64,000 nt of DNA. It comes from Modestobacter marinus (lineage in GTDB: Bacteria > Actinomycetota > Actinomycetes > Mycobacteriales > Geodermatophilaceae). The stretch covers positions 2,604,001-2,668,000 of the forward strand of contig NZ_JAAMPA010000001.1 of NCBI RefSeq assembly GCF_011758655.1. Reading direction: 5' to 3'. Made by a program: the position numbers and the translations under genes. The notes beneath the pieces are model-generated. The model ran no database searches, had not been told where the DNA came from, and worked only from the letters and a program-made list of their open reading frames with translations. Of the stretch, positions 9,552 through 18,815 are shown one piece after another; positions within the stretch are counted from its first letter, which is position 1; each line of letters starts with the position of its first letter.

Positions 9552-10642
9552 CCACCGCCGTCGCGCCTGCCCTGCACCTGTCCGGCGTCGTCCTCCCCGA
9601 GGGTGAGCACCGCGACCTCTGGGTGAGTGCGGGGCGGATCACCTTCCAGCCGGTCGCGGGGGCCGAGACGGTCAGCCGCGGTGGCTTCCTGCTGCCGGGT
9701 CTGGTCGACGCGCACTGCCACGTCGGCATCGGCAACGGCGGGGTCCACGCCACCGGCGTCGAGGACCTGCGCGCCCAGGCGCTGGAGGAGCGTGCCGCCG
9801 GGGTGCTGGCCCTGCGCGACTGCGGGTCCCCGGTCGACTCCCGGGTGCTCGACGAGCACCTGGACCTGCCCCGGGTCATCCGGGCCGGCCGGCACATCGC
9901 CGCGCCCCGCCGCTACATCCCCGGGCTGGCGATCGAGCTGGAGCCGGCCGACCTGGTGGCCGAGGTCCGGGTGCAGGCCCGGCGCGGCGACGGCTGGGTG
10001 AAGCTGGTGGGGGACTGGATCGACCGCGGCGTCGGCGACCTGGCCCCGGAGTGGCCGGACGACGTCGTGGCCGCGGCGATCGCCGCCGCCCACGAGGAGG
10101 GCGCGCGGGTCACCGCGCACACCTTCGGCACCGACGCGCTGCCCGGGCTGCTCGCCGCCGGCATCGACTGCATCGAGCACGGCACCGGGCTGACCGAGGA
10201 GCTGGTGGGGGAGATGGCCCGCCGGGGCACCGCCGTCGTCCCGACGCTGGTGAACGTGGAGAACTTCCCCGGCTTCGCGGCCGCGGGGGAGGCCAGGTTC
10301 CCGTCCTACGCCTCCACCATGCGCCGGCTGTACGCGAACTCCGGCGCCGTGGTGCGCGCGGCCTTCGAGGCCGGGGTGCCCGTGTTCGCCGGCACCGACG
10401 CCGGTGGGGGCATCGACCACGGGGTCATCGCCGACGAGATCCGGGCGCTGCACGCGGCCGGGCTGCCCGTCGAGGCCGCGCTGGCCGCCGGCTCCTGGGG
10501 TGCGCGCGAGTGGCTGGGCCTGCCGGGCCTCACCGAGGGTGCGCCCGCCGACATCGTCGTCTACGAGACCGACCCCCGGGTCGACCTCGACACGCTGCAG
10601 CGACCGCAGCGGATGGTCCTCCGCGGCCGCGTCGTCGCCTGA
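9548..10642 (+). CDS. Metal-dependent amidohydrolase (imidazolonepropionase-like)
   Basis: 364 residues of the amidohydrolase TIM-barrel superfamily. The metal site is visible: HxH in VDAHCHVG, histidines in VTAHTFG and CIEHGTG, and the catalytic Asp in FAGTDAGGG. It hydrolyses an unknown C-N bond substrate in the cytoplasm. It is coupled to ffh by a GTGA overlap. Its last codons and stop form the first unit of a 13-bp triplicate repeat. Substrate cannot be read from the sequence. Confidence 0.85.
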   Translation: MTTAVAPALHLSGVVLPEGEHRDLWVSAGRITFQPVAGAETVSRGGFLLPGLVDAHCHVGIGNGGVHATGVEDLRAQALEERAAGVLALRDCGSPVDSRVLDEHLDLPRVIRAGRHIAAPRRYIPGLAIELEPADLVAEVRVQARRGDGWVKLVGDWIDRGVGDLAPEWPDDVVAAAIAAAHEEGARVTAHTFGTDALPGLLAAGIDCIEHGTGLTEELVGEMARRGTAVVPTLVNVENFPGFAAAGEARFPSYASTMRRLYANSGAVVRAAFEAGVPVFAGTDAGGGIDHGVIADEIRALHAAGLPVEAALAAGSWGAREWLGLPGLTEGAPADIVVYETDPRVDLDTLQRPQRMVLRGRVVA

Positions 10643-10669
10643 GGTCGTCGCCTGAGGTCGTCGCCTGAG
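10631..10669 (+). repeat. 13-bp direct repeat, three perfect copies over a stop codon
   Basis: GTCGTCGCCTGAG occurs at 10631-10643, 10644-10656 and 10657-10669. The first copy encodes the last codons and TGA of the amidohydrolase; the other two each carry another copy of the stop. It looks like a recent slippage duplication of the gene end. Confidence 0.95.
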
Positions 10670-10714
10670 CAAACCGATGGACGGCGTCCTGTGGCCGCCT
10701 GGGACACTCCTCAC

Positions 10715-12463
10715 GTGCTCCTTCGGATGTCCTCCCTGTTCCTGCGCACCCTCCGCGACGACCCCGCCGACGCCGAGGTCCCCAGCCACCGGCTGCTCGC
10801 CCGGGGCGGCTACATCCGGCGCGCCGCGCCGGGTGGGTTCACCTGGCTGCCGCTGGGCTGGCGGGTGTTCCGGAACGTCGAGCGCGTCGTCCGCGAGGAG
10901 ATGGACGCGATGGGCGCGCAGGAGGTGCACTTCCCGGCGCTGCTGCCGCGGGAGCCCTACGAGGCGACCGGCCGCTGGACCGAGTACGGGCCCAACCTCT
11001 TCCGTCTGCAGGACCGGCGGGGCAACGACTTCCTGCTCGGCCCCACCCACGAGGAGATGTTCACGCTCCTGGTGAAGGACCTCTACGGGTCCTACAAGGA
11101 CCTGCCGCTCTCGCTGTACCAGATCCAGACCAAGTACCGGGACGAGGCGCGGCCCCGGGCCGGGCTGTTCCGCGGCCGCGAGTTCACCATGAAGGACAGC
11201 TACTCCTTCGACGTGGACGACGCCGGGCTGGACGCCTCCTACGCCGCCCACCGGGCCGCCTACATCAGGATCTTCGATCGGCTGGGCCTGGACTACGTGA
11301 TCGTGTCGGCGATGTCCGGCGCGATGGGCGGGTCCAAGAGCGAGGAGTTCCTGCACCCGACGTCGATCGGCGAGGACACCTTCGTCCGCTCACCCGGCGG
11401 GTACGCCGCCAACGTCGAGGCCGTCGCCACCGTCGTCCCCGAGTCGGTCCCGTTCGACGGGCTGCCCGAGGCGCACGTCGAGGACACCCCCGACACCCCG
11501 ACCATCGAGACGCTGGTCGCGGCGGCGAACGAGCTGTTCCCCGACGCCGGGTACACCGGCGCCTCGACGCTGAAGAACGTCGTCGTCACCCTCGCCCACC
11601 CCGACGGCACCCGGGAGCCGCTGGTCATCGGCCTGCCCGGCGACCGCGAGGTGGACGCCAAGCGGCTGGAGGCGCAGCTCGCCCCGGCCGAGGTCGAGCC
11701 GTTCACCGACTTCGCCGCGCACCCCGACCTGGTCAAGGGCTACATCGGGCCGCAGGTCCTCGGCGCGGAGGGGAAGTCCGGCATCCGCTACCTCGTCGAC
11801 CCCCGCGTCGTCCCCGGCAGCCGGTGGATCACCGGCGCCAACGAGGCCGGCAAGCACGTGTTCGACCTCGTGGCCGGCCGGGACTTCAGCTGGGACGGCG
11901 TGATCGAGGCCGCCGAGGTGCTGCCCGGTGACCCCGCCCCCGACGGCTCCGGCCCACTGGAGCTGGCCCGCGGGGTGGAGATGGGCCACATCTTCCAGCT
12001 CGGCCGCAAGTACGCCGAGGCGCTGGACCTCAAGGTGCTCGATGAGAACGGCAAGCTCGTCACCGTCACCATGGGCTCCTACGGCATCGGGGTCTCCCGG
12101 GCGGTGGCCGCGATCGCCGAGTCCACGCACGACGAGCTGGGCCTGGTCTGGCCGCGCGAGATCGCCCCGGCCGACGTGCACCTGGTCGCCACCGGCAAGG
12201 ACGCCGCCGTGTTCGAGGCGGCGCAGTCGCTGGCCGAGGAGCTGGTCGCCGCCGGGCTCACCGTCCTCTACGACGACCGGCCGAAGGTCTCGCCCGGGGT
12301 GAAGTTCAAGGACGCCGAGCTGCTGGGCATGCCGACGATCGTGACGGTCGGGCGCGGGCTGGCCGAGGGCGTCATCGAGGTGCGCGACCGAGCCACCGGT
12401 GAGCGCGCCGACGTGCCGGTCGCCGAGGCCGCCACCGCGGTCCTCGCCGCCGTGCGCAGCTGA
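10715..12463 (+). CDS. proS: Prolyl-tRNA synthetase
   Basis: 582 residues, a bacterial-type (class II) ProRS charging tRNA-Pro in the cytoplasm. Motif 2 region [27 protein letters not shown] sequence is visible near residue 135-160, and the editing insertion lies between the catalytic halves ([15 protein letters not shown] onward). The C-terminal anticodon domain has [23 protein letters not shown] at 10715 is chosen because [20 protein letters not shown] matches the mycobacterial N-terminus that precedes MSxLFLRTL by four residues. ATG at 10727 is the alternative. It lies here before rpsP, not beside rimP as in Mycobacterium. Confidence 0.95.
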   Translation: MLLRMSSLFLRTLRDDPADAEVPSHRLLARGGYIRRAAPGGFTWLPLGWRVFRNVERVVREEMDAMGAQEVHFPALLPREPYEATGRWTEYGPNLFRLQDRRGNDFLLGPTHEEMFTLLVKDLYGSYKDLPLSLYQIQTKYRDEARPRAGLFRGREFTMKDSYSFDVDDAGLDASYAAHRAAYIRIFDRLGLDYVIVSAMSGAMGGSKSEEFLHPTSIGEDTFVRSPGGYAANVEAVATVVPESVPFDGLPEAHVEDTPDTPTIETLVAAANELFPDAGYTGASTLKNVVVTLAHPDGTREPLVIGLPGDREVDAKRLEAQLAPAEVEPFTDFAAHPDLVKGYIGPQVLGAEGKSGIRYLVDPRVVPGSRWITGANEAGKHVFDLVAGRDFSWDGVIEAAEVLPGDPAPDGSGPLELARGVEMGHIFQLGRKYAEALDLKVLDENGKLVTVTMGSYGIGVSRAVAAIAESTHDELGLVWPREIAPADVHLVATGKDAAVFEAAQSLAEELVAAGLTVLYDDRPKVSPGVKFKDAELLGMPTIVTVGRGLAEGVIEVRDRATGERADVPVAEAATAVLAAVRS

Positions 12464-12467
12464 GCCA

Positions 12468-12842
12468 GTGGTGCAGCAGGACCTGGACTCCCAGCTCCGG
12501 CGCACCGCCGAGACGGTCGAGGCGAACCTGGGGCACGGCGACCAGGTGCGCTCTCCCCGGCCGATCGACCACCTGGCCGGCTTCCGGTCCCGGTCGGCGG
12601 CCACCGCGGCGGGGGAGGAGCTCACCGCCGCCGGCTACCGGGTGGACGGGCTGTACCGCCGGCTGCTCACCGTCTGGCTCGAGTTCAGCGCCATGACCCC
12701 GGTGGACCACGCGACCGCGGCCGCCTTCACCCGGGAGATCGTGGCGGTCGTCGGGCGGCACGGGGGCCGCTACGACGGCTGGGGCGGCTTCCTGGTGCCG
12801 CCTCACGAGCCGGGCGGGGCCGCGACCAGCTCCACCTCGTAG
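12468..12842 (+). CDS. RraB-like ribonuclease regulator domain protein
   Basis: 124 residues starting GTG GTG just 4 nt after the proS stop. The segment VDGLYRRLLTVWLEFSAMTP followed by GGRYDGWGGFL resembles the RraB fold (RNase E activity regulator), whose family ends in a YDGWG motif. The C-terminus is divergent. Its last 40 nt overlap the convergent VOC gene tail to tail. Function as an RNase E modulator is known only for the Escherichia coli member; here it is by family resemblance. Confidence 0.65.
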   Translation: MVQQDLDSQLRRTAETVEANLGHGDQVRSPRPIDHLAGFRSRSAATAAGEELTAAGYRVDGLYRRLLTVWLEFSAMTPVDHATAAAFTREIVAVVGRHGGRYDGWGGFLVPPHEPGGAATSSTS

Positions 12843-13309
12843 CCGTCGGCGTCCTCGAGGTAGGCGGCCCGGTGCTCCGGGCCCCCGGCGAACGGATGCC
12901 GGTCGGGGAACAGCAGTCGCCAGCCGTGCGCGGGCGCCTCGGCGACCAGCGCGTCGAGTGGAAGGACCCCGTCCTCCTCACGACTCGCGAGCTCGCCGCG
13001 AGCCTCGGGACGGGGCCGTTCGGGGACCCAGAAGGCCAGGTGGTTGAGCCCGGGGGCCCGTCGCTCGTGCCGGTCGCCGGTGAGCGCCGGTGACTGCTCC
13101 ACCACCACGTAGGTGCCGTCCTCGCCCCAGCGCCACGAGCGGCCGTGCTCCCACTCCTGGAACGGCGCGGCGCCCAGTGCGGTGAGCAGCCACCCCCAGG
13201 AGGCCTCGGCGCGGCCGAGGTCGGGCACCCACAGCTCCACGTGGTGGAGGACCCCGCCGCCCCTCGCCGCTCCCGAGCTCGCGCCGGGCCCCGGCAGCGG
13301 GGCCGTCAT
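12803..13309 (-). CDS. VOC/glyoxalase-family protein
   Basis: 168 residues with a single vicinal-oxygen-chelate domain: [20 protein letters not shown] at the start, HLAFWV in the middle and [11 protein letters not shown] at the end supply the typical metal-ligand positions (His, Glu). It resembles uncharacterised actinobacterial glyoxalase/bleomycin-resistance-type proteins. The ATG (rc of 13307-13309) is chosen; MMPDVTTP at 13350 would add 14 Pro/Thr-rich residues. It is convergent with and overlaps the RraB-like gene, and divergent from rpsP. Confidence 0.8.
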   Translation of the reverse strand: MTAPLPGPGASSGAARGGGVLHHVELWVPDLGRAEASWGWLLTALGAAPFQEWEHGRSWRWGEDGTYVVVEQSPALTGDRHERRAPGLNHLAFWVPERPRPEARGELASREEDGVLPLDALVAEAPAHGWRLLFPDRHPFAGGPEHRAAYLEDADGYEVELVAAPPGS

Positions 13310-13477
13310 GGGTTGGGTTGGAGGAGGGGTCGTCACGTCTGGCATCATGGTCTGTCGAACACGGCGGTGGGCGGCCCTCTCACCATCCCCGCCCGTGTCC
13401 ATCGCTCCGCCCCGGCGTACCCCCACGCGTCGTCTCCGGCGAGCAACCACACACGTTCGAGGAGCACACCACACACC

Positions 13478-13954
13478 GTGGCCACCAAGATCAAGCTCAT
13501 GCGCCTGGGCAAGATGCGCGCGCCCTACTACCGCATCGTCGTCGCCGACGCCCGCACCAAGCGGGACGGCCGGTCGATCGAGACGATCGGCAAGTACCAC
13601 CCGAAGGAGGACCCGTCCTTCATCGAGGTCGACAGCGAGCGCGCGCAGTACTGGCTCGGCGTCGGCGCCCAGCCGACCGAGGCCGTCGCCGCCATCCTCC
13701 GGGTCACCGGTGACTGGCAGAAGTTCAAGGGCGAGCCGGCTCCGGCCCCGATGAAGGTCGCGGCCCCCAAGGCCGACAAGAAGGCCGTCTACGAGGAGGC
13801 CGCTCGGGCCGCCATGAACGAGCCGTCCGCCGACGCGACCACGCCGAAGAAGAAGGCTGCTCCCAAGGCCGCCGACGAGGCGCCTGCCGCCGAGGCCCCG
13901 GCAGCCGAGCCGGCTGCGGCTGAGCCCGCCGCGGCCGAGAAGCCCGCCGAGTAA
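13478..13954 (+). CDS. rpsP: 30S ribosomal protein S16 (bS16)
   Basis: 158 residues. The conserved core is [20 protein letters not shown] to about residue 80; a basic/Ala-rich tail ([20 protein letters not shown]) extends it by roughly 60 residues beyond minimal S16, as in many actinobacteria. GTG at 13478 has only a distant GGAG. It heads the rpsP-khpA-rimM-trmD operon. The 13310-13477 gap upstream must hold its promoter and that of the divergent VOC gene; no box stands out. Confidence 0.97.
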   Translation: MATKIKLMRLGKMRAPYYRIVVADARTKRDGRSIETIGKYHPKEDPSFIEVDSERAQYWLGVGAQPTEAVAAILRVTGDWQKFKGEPAPAPMKVAAPKADKKAVYEEAARAAMNEPSADATTPKKKAAPKAADEAPAAEAPAAEPAAAEPAAAEKPAE

Positions 13955-13957
13955 GAC

Positions 13958-14194
13958 GTGCTCGAAGAGGCGCTCGAGCACCTGGTCAAGGGCATCGTCG
14001 ACAACCCCGACGACGTCGTGGTCGACCTCGTCAACGGCCGGCGCGGCAAGACCCTCGAGGTCCGGGTGCACCCCGACGACCTCGGCAAGGTCATCGGCCG
14101 CGGCGGGCGCACCGCCAAGGCGCTGCGTCAGGTGATGACCGGTGTCGGTGGGCGCGGCCTGCGGGTCGACGTCGTCGACACCGACGGGCGCTGA
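13958..14194 (+). CDS. khpA: KH-domain RNA-binding protein KhpA
   Basis: 78 residues, a single KH domain with the GxxG loop in GKVIGRGGRTAKALRQ. It binds RNA, usually with KhpB/Jag, and affects cell division and small-RNA biology in Gram-positives. Starts GTG 3 nt after the rpsP stop and precedes rimM, the conserved order. Confidence 0.93.
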   Translation: MLEEALEHLVKGIVDNPDDVVVDLVNGRRGKTLEVRVHPDDLGKVIGRGGRTAKALRQVMTGVGGRGLRVDVVDTDGR

Positions 14195-14238
14195 GCACTC
14201 CCGGCGCCGCTGGCGCCACCCCGCACGACACCGACACC

Positions 14239-14754
14239 GTGGTGGTCGGCCGCATCGGCCGGCCCCACGGTGTCCGTGGTCAGGTGACCGTCGAGGTGCG
14301 CACCGACGACCCCGACCTGAGGTTCACCCCCGGCGCCACGCTGCTCACCGAGCCCGCCACGCGGGGGCCGCTGACCATCGAGGCGGCCCGCTGGCACAGC
14401 GGCACGCTGCTGCTCACCCTGGTGCTGCCCGACGGCACCGTGGTCGCCGACCGCGAGGCGGCCGACGCGCTGCGCAACACCCAGCTGCTGGTGCCCGTCG
14501 CCGAGCTGCCGGAGCTGGACGACCCGGACTCCTTCTACGACCACCAGCTCGTCGGGCTGGCCGCCGTGCTGCCCGACGGCTCCCCGGTCGGTGAGGTCAC
14601 CGGCGTCCGGCACGAGGGCACCGAGCTGCTCGTGCTGCGCCGTCCCGAGGGTGGGGAGGTGCTGGTGCCGTTCGTGACCGCGATCGTCCCCAGCGTCGAC
14701 CTCGCCGCCGGGCGGCTGGTCGTCGACCCGCCCGAGGGGCTGCTCGACCTGTGA
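14239..14754 (+). CDS. rimM: Ribosome maturation factor RimM
   Basis: 171 residues. RimM N-terminal barrel: [23 protein letters not shown]-barrel: [20 protein letters not shown] and the end [24 protein letters not shown] pattern. It binds S19 and assists 30S head assembly. GTG at 14239 is the first canonical start; the frame is open back to a CTG at 14191 that overlaps the khpA stop as CTGA, giving a 16-residue extension of doubtful value. Overlaps trmD by GTGA. Confidence 0.93.
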   Translation: MVVGRIGRPHGVRGQVTVEVRTDDPDLRFTPGATLLTEPATRGPLTIEAARWHSGTLLLTLVLPDGTVVADREAADALRNTQLLVPVAELPELDDPDSFYDHQLVGLAAVLPDGSPVGEVTGVRHEGTELLVLRRPEGGEVLVPFVTAIVPSVDLAAGRLVVDPPEGLLDL

Positions 14755-15497
14755 CGTTCCGGATCGACGTCCTGACGATCTTCCCCGAGTACCTCGCCCC
14801 GCTGGGCCAGTCCCTGCTCGGGAAGGCCGCCGCCCGGGGCCTGGTCTCCGTCGGCGTGCACGACCTGCGGCAGTGGACCGACGACGTCCACCGCACGGTC
14901 GACGACTCGCCGTACGGCGGCGGCCCGGGCATGGTCATGCGCCCGGAGCCGTGGGGGAGGGCGCTGGAGGCGGTGCGCCCGCCCGGCACCCGGCTCGTCG
15001 TCCCGACCCCGGCCGGCCGGCCGTTCACCCAGGCGGTGGCCGCCGGGTGGGCCACCGAGCCCGGGCTGGTGTTCGCCTGCGGCCGCTACGAGGGCATCGA
15101 CCAGCGGGTCGCCGACTGGGCGGCCGAGGGTGGCCCGGTCTCCGAGGTCTCGATCGGTGACTACGTGCTGGCCGGCGGGGAGTCCGCGGTGCTGGTGATG
15201 GTGGAGGCGGTCACCCGGCTCCTGCCCGGCGTCGTGGGCAACGCCGAGTCCGTCGAGTTCGACTCGCACGCCGACGGGCTCCTGGAGGGCCCCTCCTACA
15301 CCCGCCCGGCGACCTGGCGCGGCCGTGAGGTGCCGCCGGTGCTGCTCTCCGGTGACCACGCCGCCATCGCCCGCTGGCGGCGGGCCCAGTCGCTGCGCCG
15401 CACCGCCGACCGTCGTCCCGACCTGCTCGCCGGGCTGCCCGACGGGGCGCTGACCCCCGCGGACCGGGCGGCGCTGGACGCGGACCCGCAGGCGTGA
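14751..15497 (+). CDS. trmD: tRNA (guanine-N1)-methyltransferase TrmD
   Basis: 248 residues of the SPOUT knot family, methylating G37 of tRNA. Starts [20 protein letters not shown], with the substrate loop [21 protein letters not shown] and the knot segment [14 protein letters not shown] start overlaps the rimM stop and its own stop overlaps the Nudix GTG, so the three are coupled. Confidence 0.97.
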   Translation: MTFRIDVLTIFPEYLAPLGQSLLGKAAARGLVSVGVHDLRQWTDDVHRTVDDSPYGGGPGMVMRPEPWGRALEAVRPPGTRLVVPTPAGRPFTQAVAAGWATEPGLVFACGRYEGIDQRVADWAAEGGPVSEVSIGDYVLAGGESAVLVMVEAVTRLLPGVVGNAESVEFDSHADGLLEGPSYTRPATWRGREVPPVLLSGDHAAIARWRRAQSLRRTADRRPDLLAGLPDGALTPADRAALDADPQA

Positions 15498-15994
15498 CCT
15501 CCCGCGTCTGGGTCCGCGCGGCGGCCCGGGTGCTCGTGCTCGACCGCCGGCAGCGGGTGCTGCTGTTCGGTGGGCGCGGGCTGCAGCCCCGCAGCGAGCC
15601 CGGGGCCGTCGAGTACTGGTTCACCCCCGGCGGCGGGGTGGAGGACGGTGAGGACCTGCGGACGGCGGCGGTGCGCGAGCTGGCCGAGGAGACCGCCCTC
15701 GTCGTCGACCCGGCCGCGCTGGAGGGCCCGGTGTGGCTGCGCCGCTGGCAGGGCCGGTGGGGCGACACCCTGCTGGACGCCCGGGAGACCTACTTCGTGC
15801 TGCGCGACGTGGCGCACGACGTCGACGTCAGCGGGCGCACCGAGCTCGAACGGCAGCTGGACGAACCGCACCGGTGGTGGTCCCTCGCCGAGATCACCGA
15901 CAGCACCGAGACCTTCGCCCCGCGGGACCTCCCCACGGCGCTGGCCGGGGTGCTCGGCGGCCCCTGGACGGGCCCGCCACGCATCGTCGACTGA
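15494..15994 (+). CDS. Nudix hydrolase
   Basis: 166 residues with a Nudix box [20 protein letters not shown] at about residues 52-71, in which the final Gly position after EE is Ala. It hydrolyses an unknown nucleoside-diphosphate-linked substrate in the cytoplasm. The GTG overlaps the trmD stop by four bases. The end of the coding sequence overlaps the presumed -35 of rplS. Substrate unknown. Confidence 0.88.
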   Translation: MTSRVWVRAAARVLVLDRRQRVLLFGGRGLQPRSEPGAVEYWFTPGGGVEDGEDLRTAAVRELAEETALVVDPAALEGPVWLRRWQGRWGDTLLDARETYFVLRDVAHDVDVSGRTELERQLDEPHRWWSLAEITDSTETFAPRDLPTALAGVLGGPWTGPPRIVD

Positions 15995-16013
15995 AGATGT
16001 GGCACAGTAGTGA
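15987..16013 (+). promoter_or_regulatory. Likely rplS promoter
   Basis: TCGACT (15987-15992) and TAGTGA (16008-16013), 15 nt apart, sit at the Nudix stop inside ATGTGGCACAGTAGTGAG, an A/T-richer patch. Transcription from here would give a leader of roughly 135 nt before rplS. Confidence 0.4.
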
Positions 16014-16059
16014 GCTGCTGCAGGCCGTCGGCTCACCCCGACGGTGGCTCCGCACCCCC

Positions 16060-16118
16060 ACCGGGTGGTGGAGCGCAGCCACCCGGTACGGATGCACCGG
16101 GACACCGCTGCCCGTACC
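16060..16118 (+). promoter_or_regulatory. Structured rplS leader with two overlapping stems
   Basis: Stem 1: ACCGGGTGG (16060-16068) with CCACCCGGT (16079-16087), nine perfect pairs and a 10-nt loop. Stem 2: GGTACGG (16085-16091) with CCGTACC (16112-16118), seven pairs. The right arm of stem 1 and left arm of stem 2 share GGT, so both cannot form fully at once. This is the layout of a ribosomal-protein leader or attenuator; function is inferred. Confidence 0.5.
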
Positions 16119-16154
16119 ACGACGACTTTCCCGCTAGGACTGAGGACTGCTGCG

Positions 16155-16511
16155 ATGAACACCCTGGACGCCCTCGACGCCGCGTCGCTGCGCGACGACA
16201 TCCCCACCTTCCGGCCCGGGGACACCGTGAAGGTGCACGTGCGGGTCATCGAGGGCAACCGCTCGCGTGTGCAGGTCTTCCAGGGCGTGATCATCCGTCG
16301 CCAGGGTGGTGGCATCCGCGAGACCTTCACCGTCCGCAAGGTCAGCTTCGGCGTCGGCGTGGAGCGCACCTTCCCGGTGCACACCCCGGTCGTCGAGAAG
16401 ATCGAGGTGCTGACCCGCGGTGACGTCCGCCGGGCGAAGCTGTACTACCTGCGTGAGCTGCGCGGCAAGGCCGCCAAGATCAAGGAGAAGCGCGAGGTCG
16501 TCAGCCGCTGA
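16155..16511 (+). CDS. rplS: 50S ribosomal protein L19 (bL19)
   Basis: 118 residues, full length. Starts [20 protein letters not shown] and has [20 protein letters not shown] and the conserved end [18 protein letters not shown]. It sits at the 30S-50S interface. It has its own structured leader and is followed by a 15-bp hairpin, so it is probably a separate transcription unit as in other actinobacteria. Confidence 0.98.
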   Translation: MNTLDALDAASLRDDIPTFRPGDTVKVHVRVIEGNRSRVQVFQGVIIRRQGGGIRETFTVRKVSFGVGVERTFPVHTPVVEKIEVLTRGDVRRAKLYYLRELRGKAAKIKEKREVVSR

Positions 16512-16527
16512 CCTCAGCGATCTCTCC

Positions 16528-16561
16528 GACCGGGCCGGCTGCACTCGCAGCCGGCCCGGTC
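16528..16561 (+). terminator. Terminator-like hairpin after rplS
   Basis: GACCGGGCCGGCTGC (16528-16542) and GCAGCCGGCCCGGTC (16547-16561) form a perfect 15-bp stem with an ACTC loop. It starts 16 nt after the rplS stop and lacks a U-tract. Confidence 0.8.
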
Positions 16562-16643
16562 GCGTTCGTGGGGTGGGCGACACCGATCCGGCCGCGCAGC
16601 AGTGCGCCGGACGCCGCGGGGAGCGGACCGTACGCTGGTGCCG

Positions 16644-17702
16644 ATGAGCACGCACGGGCCCGCTGAAGCCGCCGACTCCGGTGACCCCGGGCGTCCCCCC
16701 GCCGACCACGACACCGCCGACCCCGCCGCCACGACCTCGACCGGGGCGGCGGCCGCTGGACGCGGTCGGCGCCAGCAGCCCAAGAAGGGCTCGCTGCTGC
16801 GTGAGCTGCCGGTGCTGCTGGTCATCGCCTTCGTGCTCGCCCTGCTGGTGAAGACCTTCCTGGTGCAGGCGTTCTTCATCCCGTCGGGCTCCATGGAGCA
16901 GACGCTGCACGGCTGCACCGGCTGCACGGGTGACCGGGTGCTGGTCAACAAGGTGCCCTACTGGTTCGGCGAGCCCGAGCCCGGCGACATCGTGGTGTTC
17001 CAGGGCCCGGACACCTGGTCCCCGGAGATCGCGGTGGAGGAGCCCACCAACTGGTTCACCGGCGCCGCCCTGACCCTGGGCCGGGCGATCGGTGTGGCCC
17101 CGCCCAGCGAGGACGACTACGTCAAGCGGGTCATCGCCACCGAGGGGCAGACCGTCGAGTGCTGCGACCCGCAGGGGCGGGTCCTGGTCGACGGAGAGCC
17201 GCTCGACGAGCCCTACATCTACCAGGACTCCCCGCTGGACACCGGCGGCTCCGGCGGGCGGGAGTTCCCGCCGGTCACCGTGCCCGAGGGCCGGCTCTGG
17301 GTGATGGGCGACCACCGTTCGGCCTCGGCGGACTCCAAGCAGCACATGGACGACCGGTACTCCGGCACCATCGCCGTGGACGACGTCATCGGCAAGGCGG
17401 CCCTGGTGGTCTGGCCGCTGGACCGGTTCACCCTGCTGGACAGCCCGGACATCCAGCCCGGCCAGGCGGACGCCGCCGGCGTCGTCGCACCCGAACCGGC
17501 GCCGGTGCAGGACACCGCCGCCCTCGCTGCCCCGTACGTGCTGGGTCTCGGTGGCGCGGTACCGCTCACCGCCTGGCGCCGGCGGCGTCGTTCCCGGGGT
17601 GCCGTCCTCACCGGGCCGTCCCGTCGCCCACCGGGCACCGGGTGGCGCCGGGTCCGGCGGCCGGTCCACACCCGGCCGGGCCGTGAGTCGCAGTCCGACT
17701 GA
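16644..17702 (+). CDS. lepB: Type I signal peptidase LepB
   Basis: 352 residues. A 50-residue Ala/Asp-rich cytoplasmic N-terminus precedes one membrane segment (LPVLLVIAFVLALLV), then box B PSGSME with catalytic Ser83, the general-base Lys161 in DDYVKRVIA, and GDHRSASADS (box E). It cleaves signal peptides of exported proteins at the outer face of the membrane. Two cysteines (C91, C94) after the active site are also usual in actinobacterial LepB. A C-terminal hydrophobic stretch plus Arg-rich tail extends beyond the core. A TACGCT box ends 7 nt before the ATG, suggesting a leaderless transcript. Confidence 0.95.
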   Translation: MSTHGPAEAADSGDPGRPPADHDTADPAATTSTGAAAAGRGRRQQPKKGSLLRELPVLLVIAFVLALLVKTFLVQAFFIPSGSMEQTLHGCTGCTGDRVLVNKVPYWFGEPEPGDIVVFQGPDTWSPEIAVEEPTNWFTGAALTLGRAIGVAPPSEDDYVKRVIATEGQTVECCDPQGRVLVDGEPLDEPYIYQDSPLDTGGSGGREFPPVTVPEGRLWVMGDHRSASADSKQHMDDRYSGTIAVDDVIGKAALVVWPLDRFTLLDSPDIQPGQADAAGVVAPEPAPVQDTAALAAPYVLGLGGAVPLTAWRRRRRSRGAVLTGPSRRPPGTGWRRVRRPVHTRPGRESQSD

Positions 17703-17885
17703 GCCGGGGCTCCTGCGGGCGGTCGTCGAGCCGCCGTGCCGGGGTGATCTCTCCCGAGTGCCACTGTCGGGTTCGGCATGATCTGTGCGCGTTTCGGCAC
17801 TGATCCCGAGAAGTTGCTCAAGCACTCCGTTCACCCGTCCGATGGACGAGCAGAGAGTCACCAGACTTCGAACGGGGAGCTCCCC

Positions 17886-18590
17886 GTGTCCATCCCCATG
17901 GCCAGCACCCCCCGCGGCGTCACCCGCGTCCTGATCCTGGCCGACGCCCCGGTGCTGCGCCGTGGGCTGGTCGGCATGATCAACGAGACCGCCGGCATGC
18001 AGGCGGTGGGCACCCCCGGGGAGCCGCGCCGCGCGCTGACCCTGGCCGAGACCGCCCGCCCGGATGCGGTGGTGGTGGAGCTGGGCACCGGCCGGGCAGC
18101 CACGCTGAACGCGGTGCGGGACCTGCGCCGCCGGTTCCCGCAGCTGGCGGTGGTGGCGCTGGCGACCTCGGAGGACCCGGGTGTGGTCAACGAGGCGCTG
18201 GCGGCGGGGGTGCGGGGGTATCTGCTGATGAACACCTCCCCGACGCTGCTGGGCTGGGCGGTGCTGGCCGCGCGTGCCGGGCGCACGGTGGTGGACCCGC
18301 AGATCCGTCGCGGTGAGGGTGCTGAGGCGCCGGTGTCGCGGGAGCTGACCCCGGAGGTGCCGTTGACCCGCCGGGAGTCCGACGTGCTCGACGAGTTGCT
18401 GCAGGGGCAGTCGAACCGGGCGATCGGGAAGAACCTGTTCATCTCCGAGGACACGGTGAAGTCCCACGTGAAGGCGATCCTGCGCAAGCTGGGTGCCCGC
18501 GACCGGGCCCACGCGGTCTCCCTGGTGCTGTCGGCCCGCAACCCCGGCTGCTCCTGCGGAGTCCACGCCCTCGCCTCTGCCGACGCCTGA
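17886..18590 (+). CDS. Atypical LuxR/NarL-type response regulator lacking phosphorylation residues
   Basis: 234 residues. The N-terminal receiver-like domain begins VTRVLILADAPVLRRGLVGM, but one of the usual acidic pair is Ala19, the phospho-acceptor Asp is replaced by Glu65 (AVVVELGT), and the switch Lys is Met115 (GYLLMNTS). The C-terminal LuxR helix-turn-helix is intact (LTRRESDVLDELLQGQSNRA, then FISEDTVKSHVKAILRKLGA). The tail has CSCG. It therefore probably binds DNA without phosphorylation control. GTG at 17886 follows GGGGAG; longer in-frame versions reach 17778. No sensor kinase is adjacent. A 13-bp hairpin follows. Targets unknown. Confidence 0.85.
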   Translation: MSIPMASTPRGVTRVLILADAPVLRRGLVGMINETAGMQAVGTPGEPRRALTLAETARPDAVVVELGTGRAATLNAVRDLRRRFPQLAVVALATSEDPGVVNEALAAGVRGYLLMNTSPTLLGWAVLAARAGRTVVDPQIRRGEGAEAPVSRELTPEVPLTRRESDVLDELLQGQSNRAIGKNLFISEDTVKSHVKAILRKLGARDRAHAVSLVLSARNPGCSCGVHALASADA

Positions 18591-18712
18591 CCCGGCAGCC
18601 ACGACCACGGCCCGCACCCCTCCCGGGAGGCCCGGGCCGGACCGACCGCCGGAGCGGGTCCCGCTGCGGCACGCCGGTCGGCTCGGCGTCCGCGCCACCG
18701 ACCAGCCGCCCC

Positions 18713-18744
18713 GAGCCGGTCCCTGTTCCCCCAGGGACCGGCTC
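18713..18744 (+). terminator. Terminator-like hairpin before rnhB
   Basis: GAGCCGGTCCCTG (18713-18725) pairs perfectly with CAGGGACCGGCTC (18732-18744) around a TTCCCC loop. It isolates the regulator gene from rnhB in the 225-nt gap; the remaining bases show no gene. Confidence 0.75.
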
Positions 18745-18815
18745 GTGGTGCGTCCGGACCGGGACTCGCCGGGCGTCCTCGCGAGCCCGGTGCGGCGACG
18801 TAGGGTCGGCAGGCG

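Noticed and set aside
16934..16945. Unusual Cys pair near the LepB active site
   Set aside because: A Cys-rich segment at this position also occurs in mycobacterial LepB, so it is not novel.
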